Origin: Blastococcus sp. PRF04-17
GTDB taxonomy: Bacteria; Actinomycetota; Actinomycetes; Mycobacteriales; Geodermatophilaceae
Reading direction: 5' to 3'
Length of the DNA stretch: 64,000 nucleotides
NCBI RefSeq assembly: GCF_023016265.1
Contig: NZ_CP095412.1
Span: 1,054,001 to 1,118,000 of the forward strand
The translations under genes and the position numbers were made by a program. How positions within the stretch are numbered: position 1 is the first letter of the stretch; every line of letters begins with the position of its first letter. This document shows positions 1 to 7,513 of this stretch, piece by piece. Under the pieces are notes generated by a model. That model worked only from the letters and a program-made list of their open reading frames with translations, was not told the origin of the DNA and did no database searches.

Positions 1-60
1 CTTGCGGACGACGAGGGCGCCGATGGTGATGCCCATCGCGAGCCAGAACAGCCGGCGCAT
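1..60 (-). CDS. DUF6167 family small membrane protein (N-terminal fragment)
   Basis: Only the first 20 codons are in the window; the gene runs off the left edge. The visible N-terminus reads MRRLFWLAMGITIGALVV, a short basic start followed by a hydrophobic segment, as in the small DUF6167 proteins found in actinobacteria between a DUF948 gene and alaS. Its ATG overlaps the TGA of the DUF948 gene by one base (TGATG), so the two are probably translated together. Function is unknown. The family call rests on a short stretch plus conserved gene order. Confidence 0.6.
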   Translation of the reverse strand, partial: MRRLFWLAMGITIGALVVRK

Positions 61-485
61 CAGGCGGCCCGCCGCGCGGCTCGACGGGCCCGCCGTGCCG
101 CCTTGTCGCGCTGGGCGGCCTCGGCGATCGCGACGCCCTCGCGCTTCTTCCTGGCGGCCGTGCGGACCCCGTAGCTGAAGGCGGCCACCTTGATCAGCGG
201 GCTGCCGAGCGTGGCCGCGACGACGCTGGAGAGGGCGGCGACGTTGCTGGAGACGTTGGCGGCGTTGCCGGTGATGTCATCGACCCGCTCGAGGTTGCTG
301 TTCACGTGCGCGACCGTCGTGCTGGCCTGCCCGAGGATGGGGGCGCTCTGCTCGCGCACCTGGCGGATGGTCAGCGTCGTCTCGTCGAGCGTGCGCCCGA
401 GCTTGAGCAGCGGCACGGCGATGAACACCACCAGCAGTACGAAGGCGCCGGCTGCGATCAGCGCGGCGATCTCTCCTACGGACAC
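60..485 (-). CDS. DUF948 domain-containing membrane protein
   Basis: A 141-residue protein of unknown function. It starts with one transmembrane helix (about residues 6-28, AALIAAGAFVLLVVFIAVPL), followed by a helical, coiled-coil-like DUF948 region with several V/L heptads, and ends in a very basic Arg/Ala/Lys tail. The GTG start is chosen because it sits just before the membrane segment and has a GGGAG ribosome site upstream; the open frame continues upstream but is not protein-like. It lies between rarA and the DUF6167 gene, as in many actinobacteria, and is coupled to the latter by a one-base overlap. Confidence 0.8.
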   Translation of the reverse strand: MSVGEIAALIAAGAFVLLVVFIAVPLLKLGRTLDETTLTIRQVREQSAPILGQASTTVAHVNSNLERVDDITGNAANVSSNVAALSSVVAATLGSPLIKVAAFSYGVRTAARKKREGVAIAEAAQRDKAARRARRAARRAA

Positions 486-597
486 CCGTGCTCCCACTCT
501 CTGTCTCGTTGCTCGCTGGTGGTCGTCCCTACCGGTGTCGTCACAGTAGTCGCGGGCACTCTCCGCCGTCCGTCGCCCGCCGGTTCCTGGCGTGTGG

Positions 598-1932
598 TCA
601 GCGGGGACGCCGGACGATCGCCCGCAGCTTGGCCAGCCGCTCCCCCAGCCGGGCCTCGGCGCCCCGGGCGGTCGGCCGGTAGTAGTCCTTGCCCACCAGC
701 GTGTCGGGCGGGTACTGCTGCGGGACGACACCGTCGGGATGCGCGTGCGGATAGACGTAGGTCGCGCCGTGGCCCAGCTTCTTCGCCCCGGCGTAGTGCG
801 CGTCGCGCAGGCCGGCCGGCACCGGGCCGGCCAGGCCCGCGCGGACGTCGGCCACCGACTCCCCCATCGCCACCGTGACGGCGTTGGACTTCGGCGCGGT
901 CGCCAGGTGGACGACGGCCTGCGCCAGCGGGAAGTGCCCCTCGGGCATGCCGATGAACTGCACGGCCTGCATGGCGGCCACCGCGGTCGGGAGCGCGGTC
1001 GGGTCGGCCATGCCGATGTCCTCGCTGGCGGAGATGACCAGCCGCCGGGCGATGAACCGCGGGTCCTCCCCGGCTTCGACCATGCGCGCCAGGTAGTGCA
1101 GGGCGGCGTCGACGTCGCTGCCCCTGATGCTCTTGATCAGCGCGCTGGCGACGTCGTAGTGCTGGTCTCCCTGCCGGTCGTAGCGGACGGCGGCCTGCGC
1201 GACCGCCGTCTCGAGCGTGGCGAGGTCGAGCTCGTCGGTGCCCGCCGCCTGGGCCGCGCCGGCGCCGGACTCCAGCGCGGTGAGCGCCTTGCGGGCGTCG
1301 CCGCCGGCGATCCGGACGAGGTGCTCCTCGGCCTCGGGGGTCAGCGTGATCGCGTTGCCGAGGCCGCGCTCGCTGGTCAGCGCCCGGTGCAGGACGGCGC
1401 GGATGTCGTCGTCGCTCAGCGGTTGCAGGGCGAGCACGAGGCTGCGCGAGAGCAGCGGGCTGACCACGGAGAAGAACGGGTTCTCCGTGGTGGCCGCGAT
1501 CAGGCTCACGATGCGGTCCTCGACGGCGGACAGGAGCGAGTCCTGCTGGGTCTTGGAGAACCGGTGGACCTCGTCGATGAACAGGACGGTGCGCCGGCCG
1601 GCGAAGGTCAGCTCGCGCTTGGCGCTCTGGATGACCGCCCGGACCTCCTTGACGCCGGAGTCGAGGGCCGACAGCTGGACGAACTGGCGCTTGGTGGCCA
1701 GCGAGATGACGTGCGCCAGGGTGGTCTTGCCGGTGCCGGGCGGGCCGTAGAGGACCAGTGACATGGGCTCGTCGGACTCCACCAGCCGGCGCAGCGGGGC
1801 CCGCGGGCCGAGCAGGTGCTGCTGGCCGACGACCTCGTCGAGGGCACGCGGCCGCATGCGGACGGCCAGCGGCGCTCCGGGGTCGGGCGTGCCGGCGCCC
1901 TCGTCGTCCGGCGCGTCGAACAGCGAACTCAA
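598..1932 (-). CDS. rarA: Replication-associated recombination protein A (RarA/MgsA AAA+ ATPase)
   Basis: A 444-residue AAA+ ATPase of the RarA/MgsA/WRNIP1 family, which acts at stalled replication forks in the cytoplasm. Walker A (GPPGTGKTT) is at about residues 63-71 and Walker B ([10 protein letters not shown]) at about 115-124, with sensor 1 in the TTENP motif just after. The C-terminal half matches the family's tetramerisation region ([14 protein letters not shown], then [11 protein letters not shown]). The length is usual for the family. The start appears to be TTG with a GGGAG sequence 13 bases upstream, so the exact N-terminus is less certain. It follows aspS on the same strand after the inserted aminotransferase/caspase region, as in conserved actinobacterial gene order. 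Confidence 0.95.
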   Translation of the reverse strand: MSSLFDAPDDEGAGTPDPGAPLAVRMRPRALDEVVGQQHLLGPRAPLRRLVESDEPMSLVLYGPPGTGKTTLAHVISLATKRQFVQLSALDSGVKEVRAVIQSAKRELTFAGRRTVLFIDEVHRFSKTQQDSLLSAVEDRIVSLIAATTENPFFSVVSPLLSRSLVLALQPLSDDDIRAVLHRALTSERGLGNAITLTPEAEEHLVRIAGGDARKALTALESGAGAAQAAGTDELDLATLETAVAQAAVRYDRQGDQHYDVASALIKSIRGSDVDAALHYLARMVEAGEDPRFIARRLVISASEDIGMADPTALPTAVAAMQAVQFIGMPEGHFPLAQAVVHLATAPKSNAVTVAMGESVADVRAGLAGPVPAGLRDAHYAGAKKLGHGATYVYPHAHPDGVVPQQYPPDTLVGKDYYRPTARGAEARLGERLAKLRAIVRRPR

Positions 1933-2045
1933 GGTGACCAGTCGCTCCCGCGGGGCGCTCCGCTCCTCGCTCGCTCCTCGCTGCGATGCTCACGCCCCTG
2001 TCCGCTCATGGGTGAAGACGCTACCCGCGGGGCACGACGGTTCCC

Positions 2046-2912
2046 GTGCAGACGAGACGCATCGGAGACATGCAGGTCAGCGCCATCGGGCTGGGCGCCA
2101 TGCCGCTGTCGACCAAGTCCGACCGGCCCGGCCCCGACGACGCCGAGGCGGTCGTCCACGCGGCGCTCGACGCCGGGGTGACCCTGATCGACACCGCGGA
2201 CGCCTACTCGCAGGACGAGGCGGAGTTCGGGCACAACGAGTCGCTCGTGGCTGCTGCGCTCCGGTCCTACGGCGGCGACACGTCGTCGGTGCTGGTCGCC
2301 ACCAAGGGTGGGCACACCCGTCGCGGCACCGCCTGGGAGCTCGACGGGTCGCCGGCCTACCTACGGCGGGCGTGCGAGGACTCCCTGCGGCGCCTCGGCG
2401 TGGACGCCATCGGGCTCTACCAGTTCCACCGGCCCGACCCCGCGACCCCGTGGGAGGAGTCGATGGAGGGTCTCCGGCACCTGCACGACGACGGGCTCGT
2501 CCGCATGCTCGGCATCTCCAACGCCGACATCGCGCAGATCGACGTCGCCCGGTCGATCCTCGGCGACGCGCTGGTCAGCGTGCAGAACCAGTTCTCGCCG
2601 GGCTGGCGGTTCTCGGCCGACGAGCTCGCGCACTGCGCGTCGCACGGCCTGGCGTTCATCCCGTGGAGCCCCTTCGGCGGGGTGTCGGCCGCGGGCTCGC
2701 TGGACGCGGCCGCGCCGGCCTTCGCCGAGGTGGCCGGCGAGCTGGGCGTCTCCGTGTACCAGGTGACGCTGGCGTGGCACCTGGCGCAGTCGGAGACCGT
2801 CGTCCCCATTCCCGGCGCCTCCCGCCGCGAGTCGATCGTCGACTCCGCGGCTGCCGCGGACCTGGAGCTGACCGACGCCCAGCTCACCCGCCTCAACTCC
2901 CCCTCGCCGTGA
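2046..2912 (+). CDS. Aldo/keto reductase
   Basis: A 288-residue NADPH-dependent oxidoreductase with the (beta/alpha)8 fold of the AKR superfamily. The catalytic tetrad can be placed at Asp49, Tyr54, Lys87 (VLVATKGG) and His128 (YQFHRPDP). The C-terminal cofactor motif VVPIPGASRRES is present and contains the Arg that contacts the NADP phosphate. The substrate cannot be told from sequence. The start is GTG, only about 110 bases from the divergent rarA start, so the two probably share a promoter region. Its stop codon lies at the edge of a palindromic repeat. Confidence 0.9.
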   Translation: MQTRRIGDMQVSAIGLGAMPLSTKSDRPGPDDAEAVVHAALDAGVTLIDTADAYSQDEAEFGHNESLVAAALRSYGGDTSSVLVATKGGHTRRGTAWELDGSPAYLRRACEDSLRRLGVDAIGLYQFHRPDPATPWEESMEGLRHLHDDGLVRMLGISNADIAQIDVARSILGDALVSVQNQFSPGWRFSADELAHCASHGLAFIPWSPFGGVSAAGSLDAAAPAFAEVAGELGVSVYQVTLAWHLAQSETVVPIPGASRRESIVDSAAAADLELTDAQLTRLNSPSP

Positions 2913-2968
2913 TCATCGGCAAATGGCTGCGCCTCGCGGCGTGTCGACCAGCCATTTGCCGATGATCA
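2910..2968. repeat. REP-like hyphenated palindrome, copy 1
   Basis: Two perfect 20-base inverted arms (TGATCATCGGCAAATGGCTG and its complement) are separated by about 19 bases. The left arm begins in the stop codon of the aldo/keto reductase. Related copies lie at 3928-3984 and 58480-58548. The structure could act as a transcription terminator or mRNA-stabilising hairpin, but its recurrence marks it as a dispersed repeat family. Sequence identity is seen directly; the role is inferred. Confidence 0.85.
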
Positions 2969-3059
2969 TCAAGGTGCGACCGGTGTCCACAGGGCAGCCG
3001 CCGTCCACAGATCGACCGCGGTGGCCCCGCGACCGGACGGCTCCCTCGACGGTCGGCCG

Positions 3060-3920
3060 ATGTCCCTCCCACCCGCGTACTCGGCCGCTTCCGCACGAGC
3101 CGCCGGGCTGACCCGTGCGCACCTGCGCGGTCCTGCCTACGTCCGGCTCGCGCACGACCTCGTCGTCCGGCTGGACGACGCCATCGACGAGCGGGAGCGC
3201 CTGCACCTGCTGGCCGCGGTCCTGCCTCCCGACGCCGCCTACAGCCATCGGACGGCGGCGGCGCTCCTGGACGCACCCTTCGACTCCCCGCCGCGCCCGC
3301 ACGTGGTGCTCACTCCGCGGCGGGTTCTCCCGCAGCACACCGCGTTCGTCGTCCACTCGCGACAGCTCGAACCGGCCGACGTCGTCGTCCGCCATTCCCT
3401 GCGTGTCACCTCCGGCGCGCAGACGTTCCTCGACCTCGCGCCGTCCCTGTGGCCCGGCGACCTCGTGGCGCTCGGAGACGCACTGCTGCGCGCCGGTCAC
3501 ATGACCCCCGCGTCGTTGGCCGGGCGACTGGACCGCGCCCATCGCGTGCGGGGTGTCGTCCGGGCCCGCAAGTGCGCACCCATGCTGTCGCCCTCGTCGA
3601 TGTCGCGACGTGAGAGCTGGGTCCGGTTCTGGCTGATGACGAGTGATCTGCCGGATCCCGGGGTGCAGGTGCCGATCCACGACCGCTCGGGGCGAGCCGT
3701 CGTCCACGCCGACCTGGGGTACGAGGAATGGAAGATCGCGATCGAGTACGAGGGTCGACAGCACGCGGACATCGATCAGTTCGGCCGTGACATCGACCGG
3801 TACTCCCTGATGGCGGCCGACGGATGGCTGGTCCTGCGCTTCGCTGATCGGCACATGGGGCCGGCCCCCGTGGTGAGCCGGACCCGAGGCGCCCTGCTCA
3901 GCCGCGGCTGGCGCCCCTGA
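3060..3920 (+). CDS. VSR-like/DUF559 nuclease-domain protein with AbiEi-type N-terminal region
   Basis: A 286-residue cytoplasmic protein. The N-terminal 170 residues resemble the winged-helix and middle region found in AbiEi-like and DUF559 proteins of actinobacteria (SHRTAAALLDAP, VTSGAQTFLDLA). The C-terminal 90 residues form a compact PD-(D/E)xK-type fold with a likely acidic set: Glu in SRRESW, Asp218 (HADLGY) and Glu229/Glu231 (IEYEGRQH), then RYSLMAADGWLVLRF. This resembles very-short-patch-repair endonucleases. The start at ATG 3060 is chosen over one 39 bases upstream because it removes an Arg/Pro-rich stretch. The gene is bracketed by two copies of the palindromic repeat. Target and role are unknown. 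Confidence 0.75.
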   Translation: MSLPPAYSAASARAAGLTRAHLRGPAYVRLAHDLVVRLDDAIDERERLHLLAAVLPPDAAYSHRTAAALLDAPFDSPPRPHVVLTPRRVLPQHTAFVVHSRQLEPADVVVRHSLRVTSGAQTFLDLAPSLWPGDLVALGDALLRAGHMTPASLAGRLDRAHRVRGVVRARKCAPMLSPSSMSRRESWVRFWLMTSDLPDPGVQVPIHDRSGRAVVHADLGYEEWKIAIEYEGRQHADIDQFGRDIDRYSLMAADGWLVLRFADRHMGPAPVVSRTRGALLSRGWRP

Positions 3921-3927
3921 GGGCGTC

Positions 3928-3984
3928 GATCATCGGCAGGTGGCTGTGGGATACGCCGCTGGGGGCAGCCATTCGCCGATGATC
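3928..3984. repeat. REP-like hyphenated palindrome, copy 2
   Basis: The left arm GATCATCGGCAGGTGGCTG (3928-3946) and right arm CAGCCATTCGCCGATGATC (3966-3984) are inverted copies with two mismatches. They differ from copy 1 only at a few central positions. It lies between the convergent ends of the nuclease-domain gene and the aminotransferase gene, a place where a two-way terminator would fit. Confidence 0.8.
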
Positions 3985-4009
3985 ACGGGTGATCACGGGT
4001 GATCACGGG
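3980..4009. repeat. Three tandem copies of a 10-base unit
   Basis: The unit TGATCACGGG is repeated exactly three times, directly next to the right arm of palindrome copy 2 and just before the aminotransferase stop codon at 4012. Such short repeats vary in number by slippage. No function can be assigned. Confidence 0.9.
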
Positions 4010-4011
4010 CG

Positions 4012-5100
4012 TCAGCGCCGCAGGGTCTCCTTCAGGGCGGCGAGCACGAGGGCGACCTTGTCGGGGGCCGCGTTGGGGCCCATCAGGCCGATCCGCCACA
4101 CGCTCGCGGCGTAGGCGCCCACTCCGCCGCCGATCTCCAGGTCGTACCGCTCGAGCAGCTCCTTGCGGACGGCGGCGGAGTCCACGCCGTCGGGCACGTT
4201 CACCGTCGTCAGCTCGGGCAGGCGGTGTCCTTCGGCGGCGAACAGCTCCAGCCCCAGCTCGGTCAGCCCCTCGTGCAGCAGCCGGCCGGCCTCGGCGTGC
4301 CGGGCGTGCACGGCATCGAGCCCCTCGGCGAGGATCCGCCCGAGCCCGGCGTGCAGCGAGACGACCATGCCGGTGGGGGCGGTGTGGTGGTACGTGCGGC
4401 CGGAGCCGGCGGCCTCGCCCGCGTACCCGCCCAGGAGCCCCAAGTCGAGGTACCAGCTCTGCGGCTTCTCGATCCGCCGCTCCCAGGCACGGTCGTTGAT
4501 GGTGAACGGTGCGAGCCCCGGCGCGACGCCCAGGCACTTCTGGGTCCCGGCGTAGGCGAGGTCGACCCCCCACTCGTCCAGCTGCACCGGGATGCCGCCG
4601 AGGGAGGTCACGCAGTCGGCGAGGAGCAGTGCGTCGCCCTTGCCCTCGGCCAGGGGCTGGAGGTCCGAGCGCACGCCCGTCGAGGTCTCGGCGTGCACGG
4701 CGGCGATCAGCTTGGGCGAGGGATGGGCGTCGAGCACGCGCGCCGCGTCGACCGGCTGCCCCCACTCGTGCTCGACCGGCACGACCTCGGCGCCGCACCG
4801 CGAGGCGACCTCGACCATCCGCTGCCCGAACAGCCCGTTGACCGCGACCACCACGACGTCACCAGGGCCGACCGTGTTGACGAACGCCGCCTCCATGCCC
4901 GCGGAGCCGGTCGCGGACAGCGGCAGCGTGCGCCGGTTCGCCGTTCCGAAGACCTGCCGCAGGCGATCCGACGTCTCGTCGAGGATGCCGAGGAACACCG
5001 GATCGAGGTGCCCGAGCAGCGGCTGCCCGAGGGCGACCGTCGCCTCCGGGTAGGGGTTCGTCGGGCCGGGACCGAGCAGGGTGCGGGCACGCAGCGGCAT
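4012..5100 (-). CDS. Class V aminotransferase, alanine-glyoxylate type
   Basis: A 362-residue pyridoxal phosphate enzyme of the AGAT/serine-pyruvate family, which typically moves an amino group between alanine or serine and glyoxylate or pyruvate. The N-terminus LLGPGPTNPYP, the cofactor-binding ATGSAGMEAA and the Schiff-base lysine in AGTQKCLG (Lys188) are all present, as is the substrate-binding HHTAPTGM region. The length is usual for the family. It starts with ATG ten bases downstream of the caspase gene on the same strand, so the two may be co-transcribed. The exact substrate is not decided by sequence. Confidence 0.88.
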   Translation of the reverse strand: MPLRARTLLGPGPTNPYPEATVALGQPLLGHLDPVFLGILDETSDRLRQVFGTANRRTLPLSATGSAGMEAAFVNTVGPGDVVVVAVNGLFGQRMVEVASRCGAEVVPVEHEWGQPVDAARVLDAHPSPKLIAAVHAETSTGVRSDLQPLAEGKGDALLLADCVTSLGGIPVQLDEWGVDLAYAGTQKCLGVAPGLAPFTINDRAWERRIEKPQSWYLDLGLLGGYAGEAAGSGRTYHHTAPTGMVVSLHAGLGRILAEGLDAVHARHAEAGRLLHEGLTELGLELFAAEGHRLPELTTVNVPDGVDSAAVRKELLERYDLEIGGGVGAYAASVWRIGLMGPNAAPDKVALVLAALKETLRR

Positions 5101-5110
5101 GCGCGCGACG

Positions 5111-7084
5111 CTACCGGGACGGCGGAGACGTCGCCGCGGGCTGCCGGGCCGGGCCGATCTGCGCCGCGTAGCACGCCAGCAGCGTGAGGAGGACGCCGAT
5201 CAGCTCGGTCTGCAACACCGGCTCCTCGATGCCGAGATCCTGCGTCTGCAGCTCCCGCACGATCCAGTAGACCGACCACAGGCCGAAGAGCGTGATGCCG
5301 ACGAGCGCTGCGACGCGCTGCCCCGAGCTGAGCCACAGCAGGGTCACGGCCAGCGCCGCGCCGCCCAGCAGGAACGTGCCCTCGTAGACCGCGAGCCAGT
5401 AGGACGGCGCGTGGGTCTCCGGACCCGACGCGAGGAACCACAGCACGCAGGCGACGACGACGAGCGCGCACGCCACCCGCCAGTCGGCGCGGGCGCCCGG
5501 CCGGCCAGCGAGCGGCGGCCGGGACAGGATGACCACCGCCGCCGCCACCACGACCACGGCGCCCAGGACGAGGAACCACAGCGCCGCGCCCACCGTGTAG
5601 CTGTCCCGGTAGTAGGTGAAGAAGAAGATCCAGAACAGGGCGTGCTCGACCAGCACCAGCCCGGCGCCGAGGAGGAGTCCGGCCGCCACCGGGAGCGCCC
5701 ACCCCACCCGCGACCGCGCGGCCAGCAGGCCGGCGGCGGCGACGAGCGGCAGGACGACGAAGACCGTCCAGGGCAGGGTCGACTCGGTCCAGCTGTCGGC
5801 CGTGTGCGGGTAGCTCGTCTCGAAGTACAGCAACCGGAACAGGGTGAGCGGCAGCGCGCTCAGCAGGACGAGCGCGAGCACCCGGTCCGGCCGCGCCCAC
5901 CGGCGGGTGCGGCCGGCCGGCGCTCCCGGTGGCGGCGCGGGAGCGCCGGCCACGACGGGCGACGGGTCGGGTGCCACCGGACGGGGCTCGACCGGCGGGG
6001 CATCGCGCACGGGTATCGCCTGCGGAGGAGGCGGATCCGGCCGGGCGAGCGGCGCCGCGGCCGCGACCACCGGCACGGCGGGTGTCTCGTACGGTCGTGG
6101 CGCCGGCACCGAGGGCGCGGACGGTGCCGCTCCGAGCCGCCCGAGCTGCTCCGTAGCGGCCGCCGACACCGACCGGCTGTCGTCAGCGGCCAGCGCGGCG
6201 AGCTCCGCCCTGACCGCCGCCCGCACCACCTCGTTGCCCGTGCGGTGCAGGTGGCCGAGCCCCTCCACCGCGGTGAGCCGCTGCGCGGCGATCGGGCTCT
6301 CGATCGCGTGCCGGAGGTGGTCGGGCAGCGTCCAGTGCACGTTACGGGCGATGAGGATGCGGCCGTCGACGTCCTCCTGCTTCTTGGGCCGCTGCCCCGG
6401 CACCTCGGCGACCACCCGCTCGCGCACATAGCTGTACAGCTCGTCGAGGGCGATGTCGCCGTCCTCGTCGAGGTCGGCCTCGCCGCTGCGGATCGCCTCC
6501 ACCAGGTAGCGGGTGAACACCGAGGTGACACCTCGGCCCTTCAGGTCGTCCCCCTCGAAGGCGTACTGCGTCGCGTCCGAGGCGGTCAGCACCGCGCGGC
6601 CCTTGCCCTGGAACCGCTCGAGGGTCTGCACGCCCTCGTCCGCCTTCGCGGTCCGCCCGGCCGGGAAGGCGCCGCTGTAGCAGCAGTCGAGCACCAGGAC
6701 CTTGCGCCGGGACGGTGACTCGTCCATCGCGTCGTTGAGCTGCGCGCCGGAGATCGCCGTGAACATCAGGGCCGACCGGCGGGTGTTCGTCATCGCCAGG
6801 TAGAACCGGCCCTCGTCGTCCTTGAGCCCGTGCCCGGTGAAGTAGAGCAGCGTCAGGTCGTCCCGCCGGGCGTCGGCGTAGAAGTCCGCGATCGCCTCAC
6901 CGACCACGTGGTGCGGCTGGTTGACCAGCGTGGTGACGTCGAAGTCAGCGATCCCGGGATCCTCGAGCACCGCCGCCAGGGATTCCGCGTCGTGCTCGGG
7001 GGCGGCGAGCCGGCGCAGCCCCGCGTCGGTGTACTCGTAGGTCGCGACGATCAGCGCCTTGCGGGTCGCGGACACGGGGGTCAC
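5111..7084 (-). CDS. Caspase-family (C14) protease with C-terminal membrane domain
   Basis: A 657-residue protein. Residues 8-250 are a caspase/metacaspase-like peptidase domain with catalytic His85 (YFTGHG) and Cys135 (VLDCCYSG). A short helical region (about 265-330) resembling HEAT-like or wing elements follows, then a Pro/Ala-rich linker, and eight predicted membrane helices from about residue 415 to the end. The start is GTG 7084, which overlaps the stop of the EACC1 gene in GTGA, implying coupled translation. Longer upstream reading is Arg-rich and not protein-like. Caspases paired with EACC1 are described as effectors of regulated biological conflict systems in actinobacteria. The protease substrate and trigger are unknown. 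Confidence 0.85.
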   Translation of the reverse strand: MTPVSATRKALIVATYEYTDAGLRRLAAPEHDAESLAAVLEDPGIADFDVTTLVNQPHHVVGEAIADFYADARRDDLTLLYFTGHGLKDDEGRFYLAMTNTRRSALMFTAISGAQLNDAMDESPSRRKVLVLDCCYSGAFPAGRTAKADEGVQTLERFQGKGRAVLTASDATQYAFEGDDLKGRGVTSVFTRYLVEAIRSGEADLDEDGDIALDELYSYVRERVVAEVPGQRPKKQEDVDGRILIARNVHWTLPDHLRHAIESPIAAQRLTAVEGLGHLHRTGNEVVRAAVRAELAALAADDSRSVSAAATEQLGRLGAAPSAPSVPAPRPYETPAVPVVAAAAPLARPDPPPPQAIPVRDAPPVEPRPVAPDPSPVVAGAPAPPPGAPAGRTRRWARPDRVLALVLLSALPLTLFRLLYFETSYPHTADSWTESTLPWTVFVVLPLVAAAGLLAARSRVGWALPVAAGLLLGAGLVLVEHALFWIFFFTYYRDSYTVGAALWFLVLGAVVVVAAAVVILSRPPLAGRPGARADWRVACALVVVACVLWFLASGPETHAPSYWLAVYEGTFLLGGAALAVTLLWLSSGQRVAALVGITLFGLWSVYWIVRELQTQDLGIEEPVLQTELIGVLLTLLACYAAQIGPARQPAATSPPSR

Positions 7085-7455
7085 GCCGGCTGATGGCGTC
7101 GGACGAAGGTCTCGACGAGTGCGGCCCGCTCGTCGTCGGTGGCGTTGCTCAGCTCGAGGGTGTCGCCGTCGATGGTGACCGTGACCTTGTGGGCGGCGCC
7201 GCGCCGCGACAGCCATTCCTTGAGCGTTCCGATCACCGTCACGAGCACCCCGCCGCCGGCGCTCAGCGTCACCAGCCACTCGGTGAGCAGGGCCGCGGTC
7301 CCCGACTTCGAGCCCTCCGGCGGCGGCCCACCGTCGAGCACGGCGACGTCGTCGACGTCGAGGGCGCGCAGCTCGTTGCGGAGCTGCCGGCCGAGCCGTT
7401 CGACGTCCTCCGGGTCGGTGCCGGGCTCCGGTTCCAGGGCCACGAGGAACTCCAC
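7081..7455 (-). CDS. EACC1 (effector-associated constant component 1) protein
   Basis: A 124-residue protein. The first third is a small alpha/beta unit (LRNELRALDVDDVAVLDGG). A helical, partly hydrophobic stretch (LLTEWLVTLSAGGGVLVTVI) follows, then the characteristic SRRGAAHKVTVTIDGDTLEL and a final helix with RAALVETFVRRH. This pattern is that of the EACC1 family, which is found next to caspase, trypsin and other effectors in actinobacterial conflict systems. The GTG start at 7455 has GGAG upstream. Its TGA overlaps the caspase GTG. It lies 58 bases downstream of aspS on the same strand. Confidence 0.85.
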   Translation of the reverse strand: MEFLVALEPEPGTDPEDVERLGRQLRNELRALDVDDVAVLDGGPPPEGSKSGTAALLTEWLVTLSAGGGVLVTVIGTLKEWLSRRGAAHKVTVTIDGDTLELSNATDDERAALVETFVRRHQPA

Positions 7456-7513
7456 GGACGCCGATGCTCCGCCGGTCGGGAACGGCCGACAAGGGGCTTT
7501 GCGCCCCCGGCGG

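Noticed and set aside
2913-3854. A 313-codon open frame antisense to the nuclease-domain gene
   Set aside because: It is His/Arg/Gln-rich without motifs, and the plus-strand reading has a clear nuclease core.
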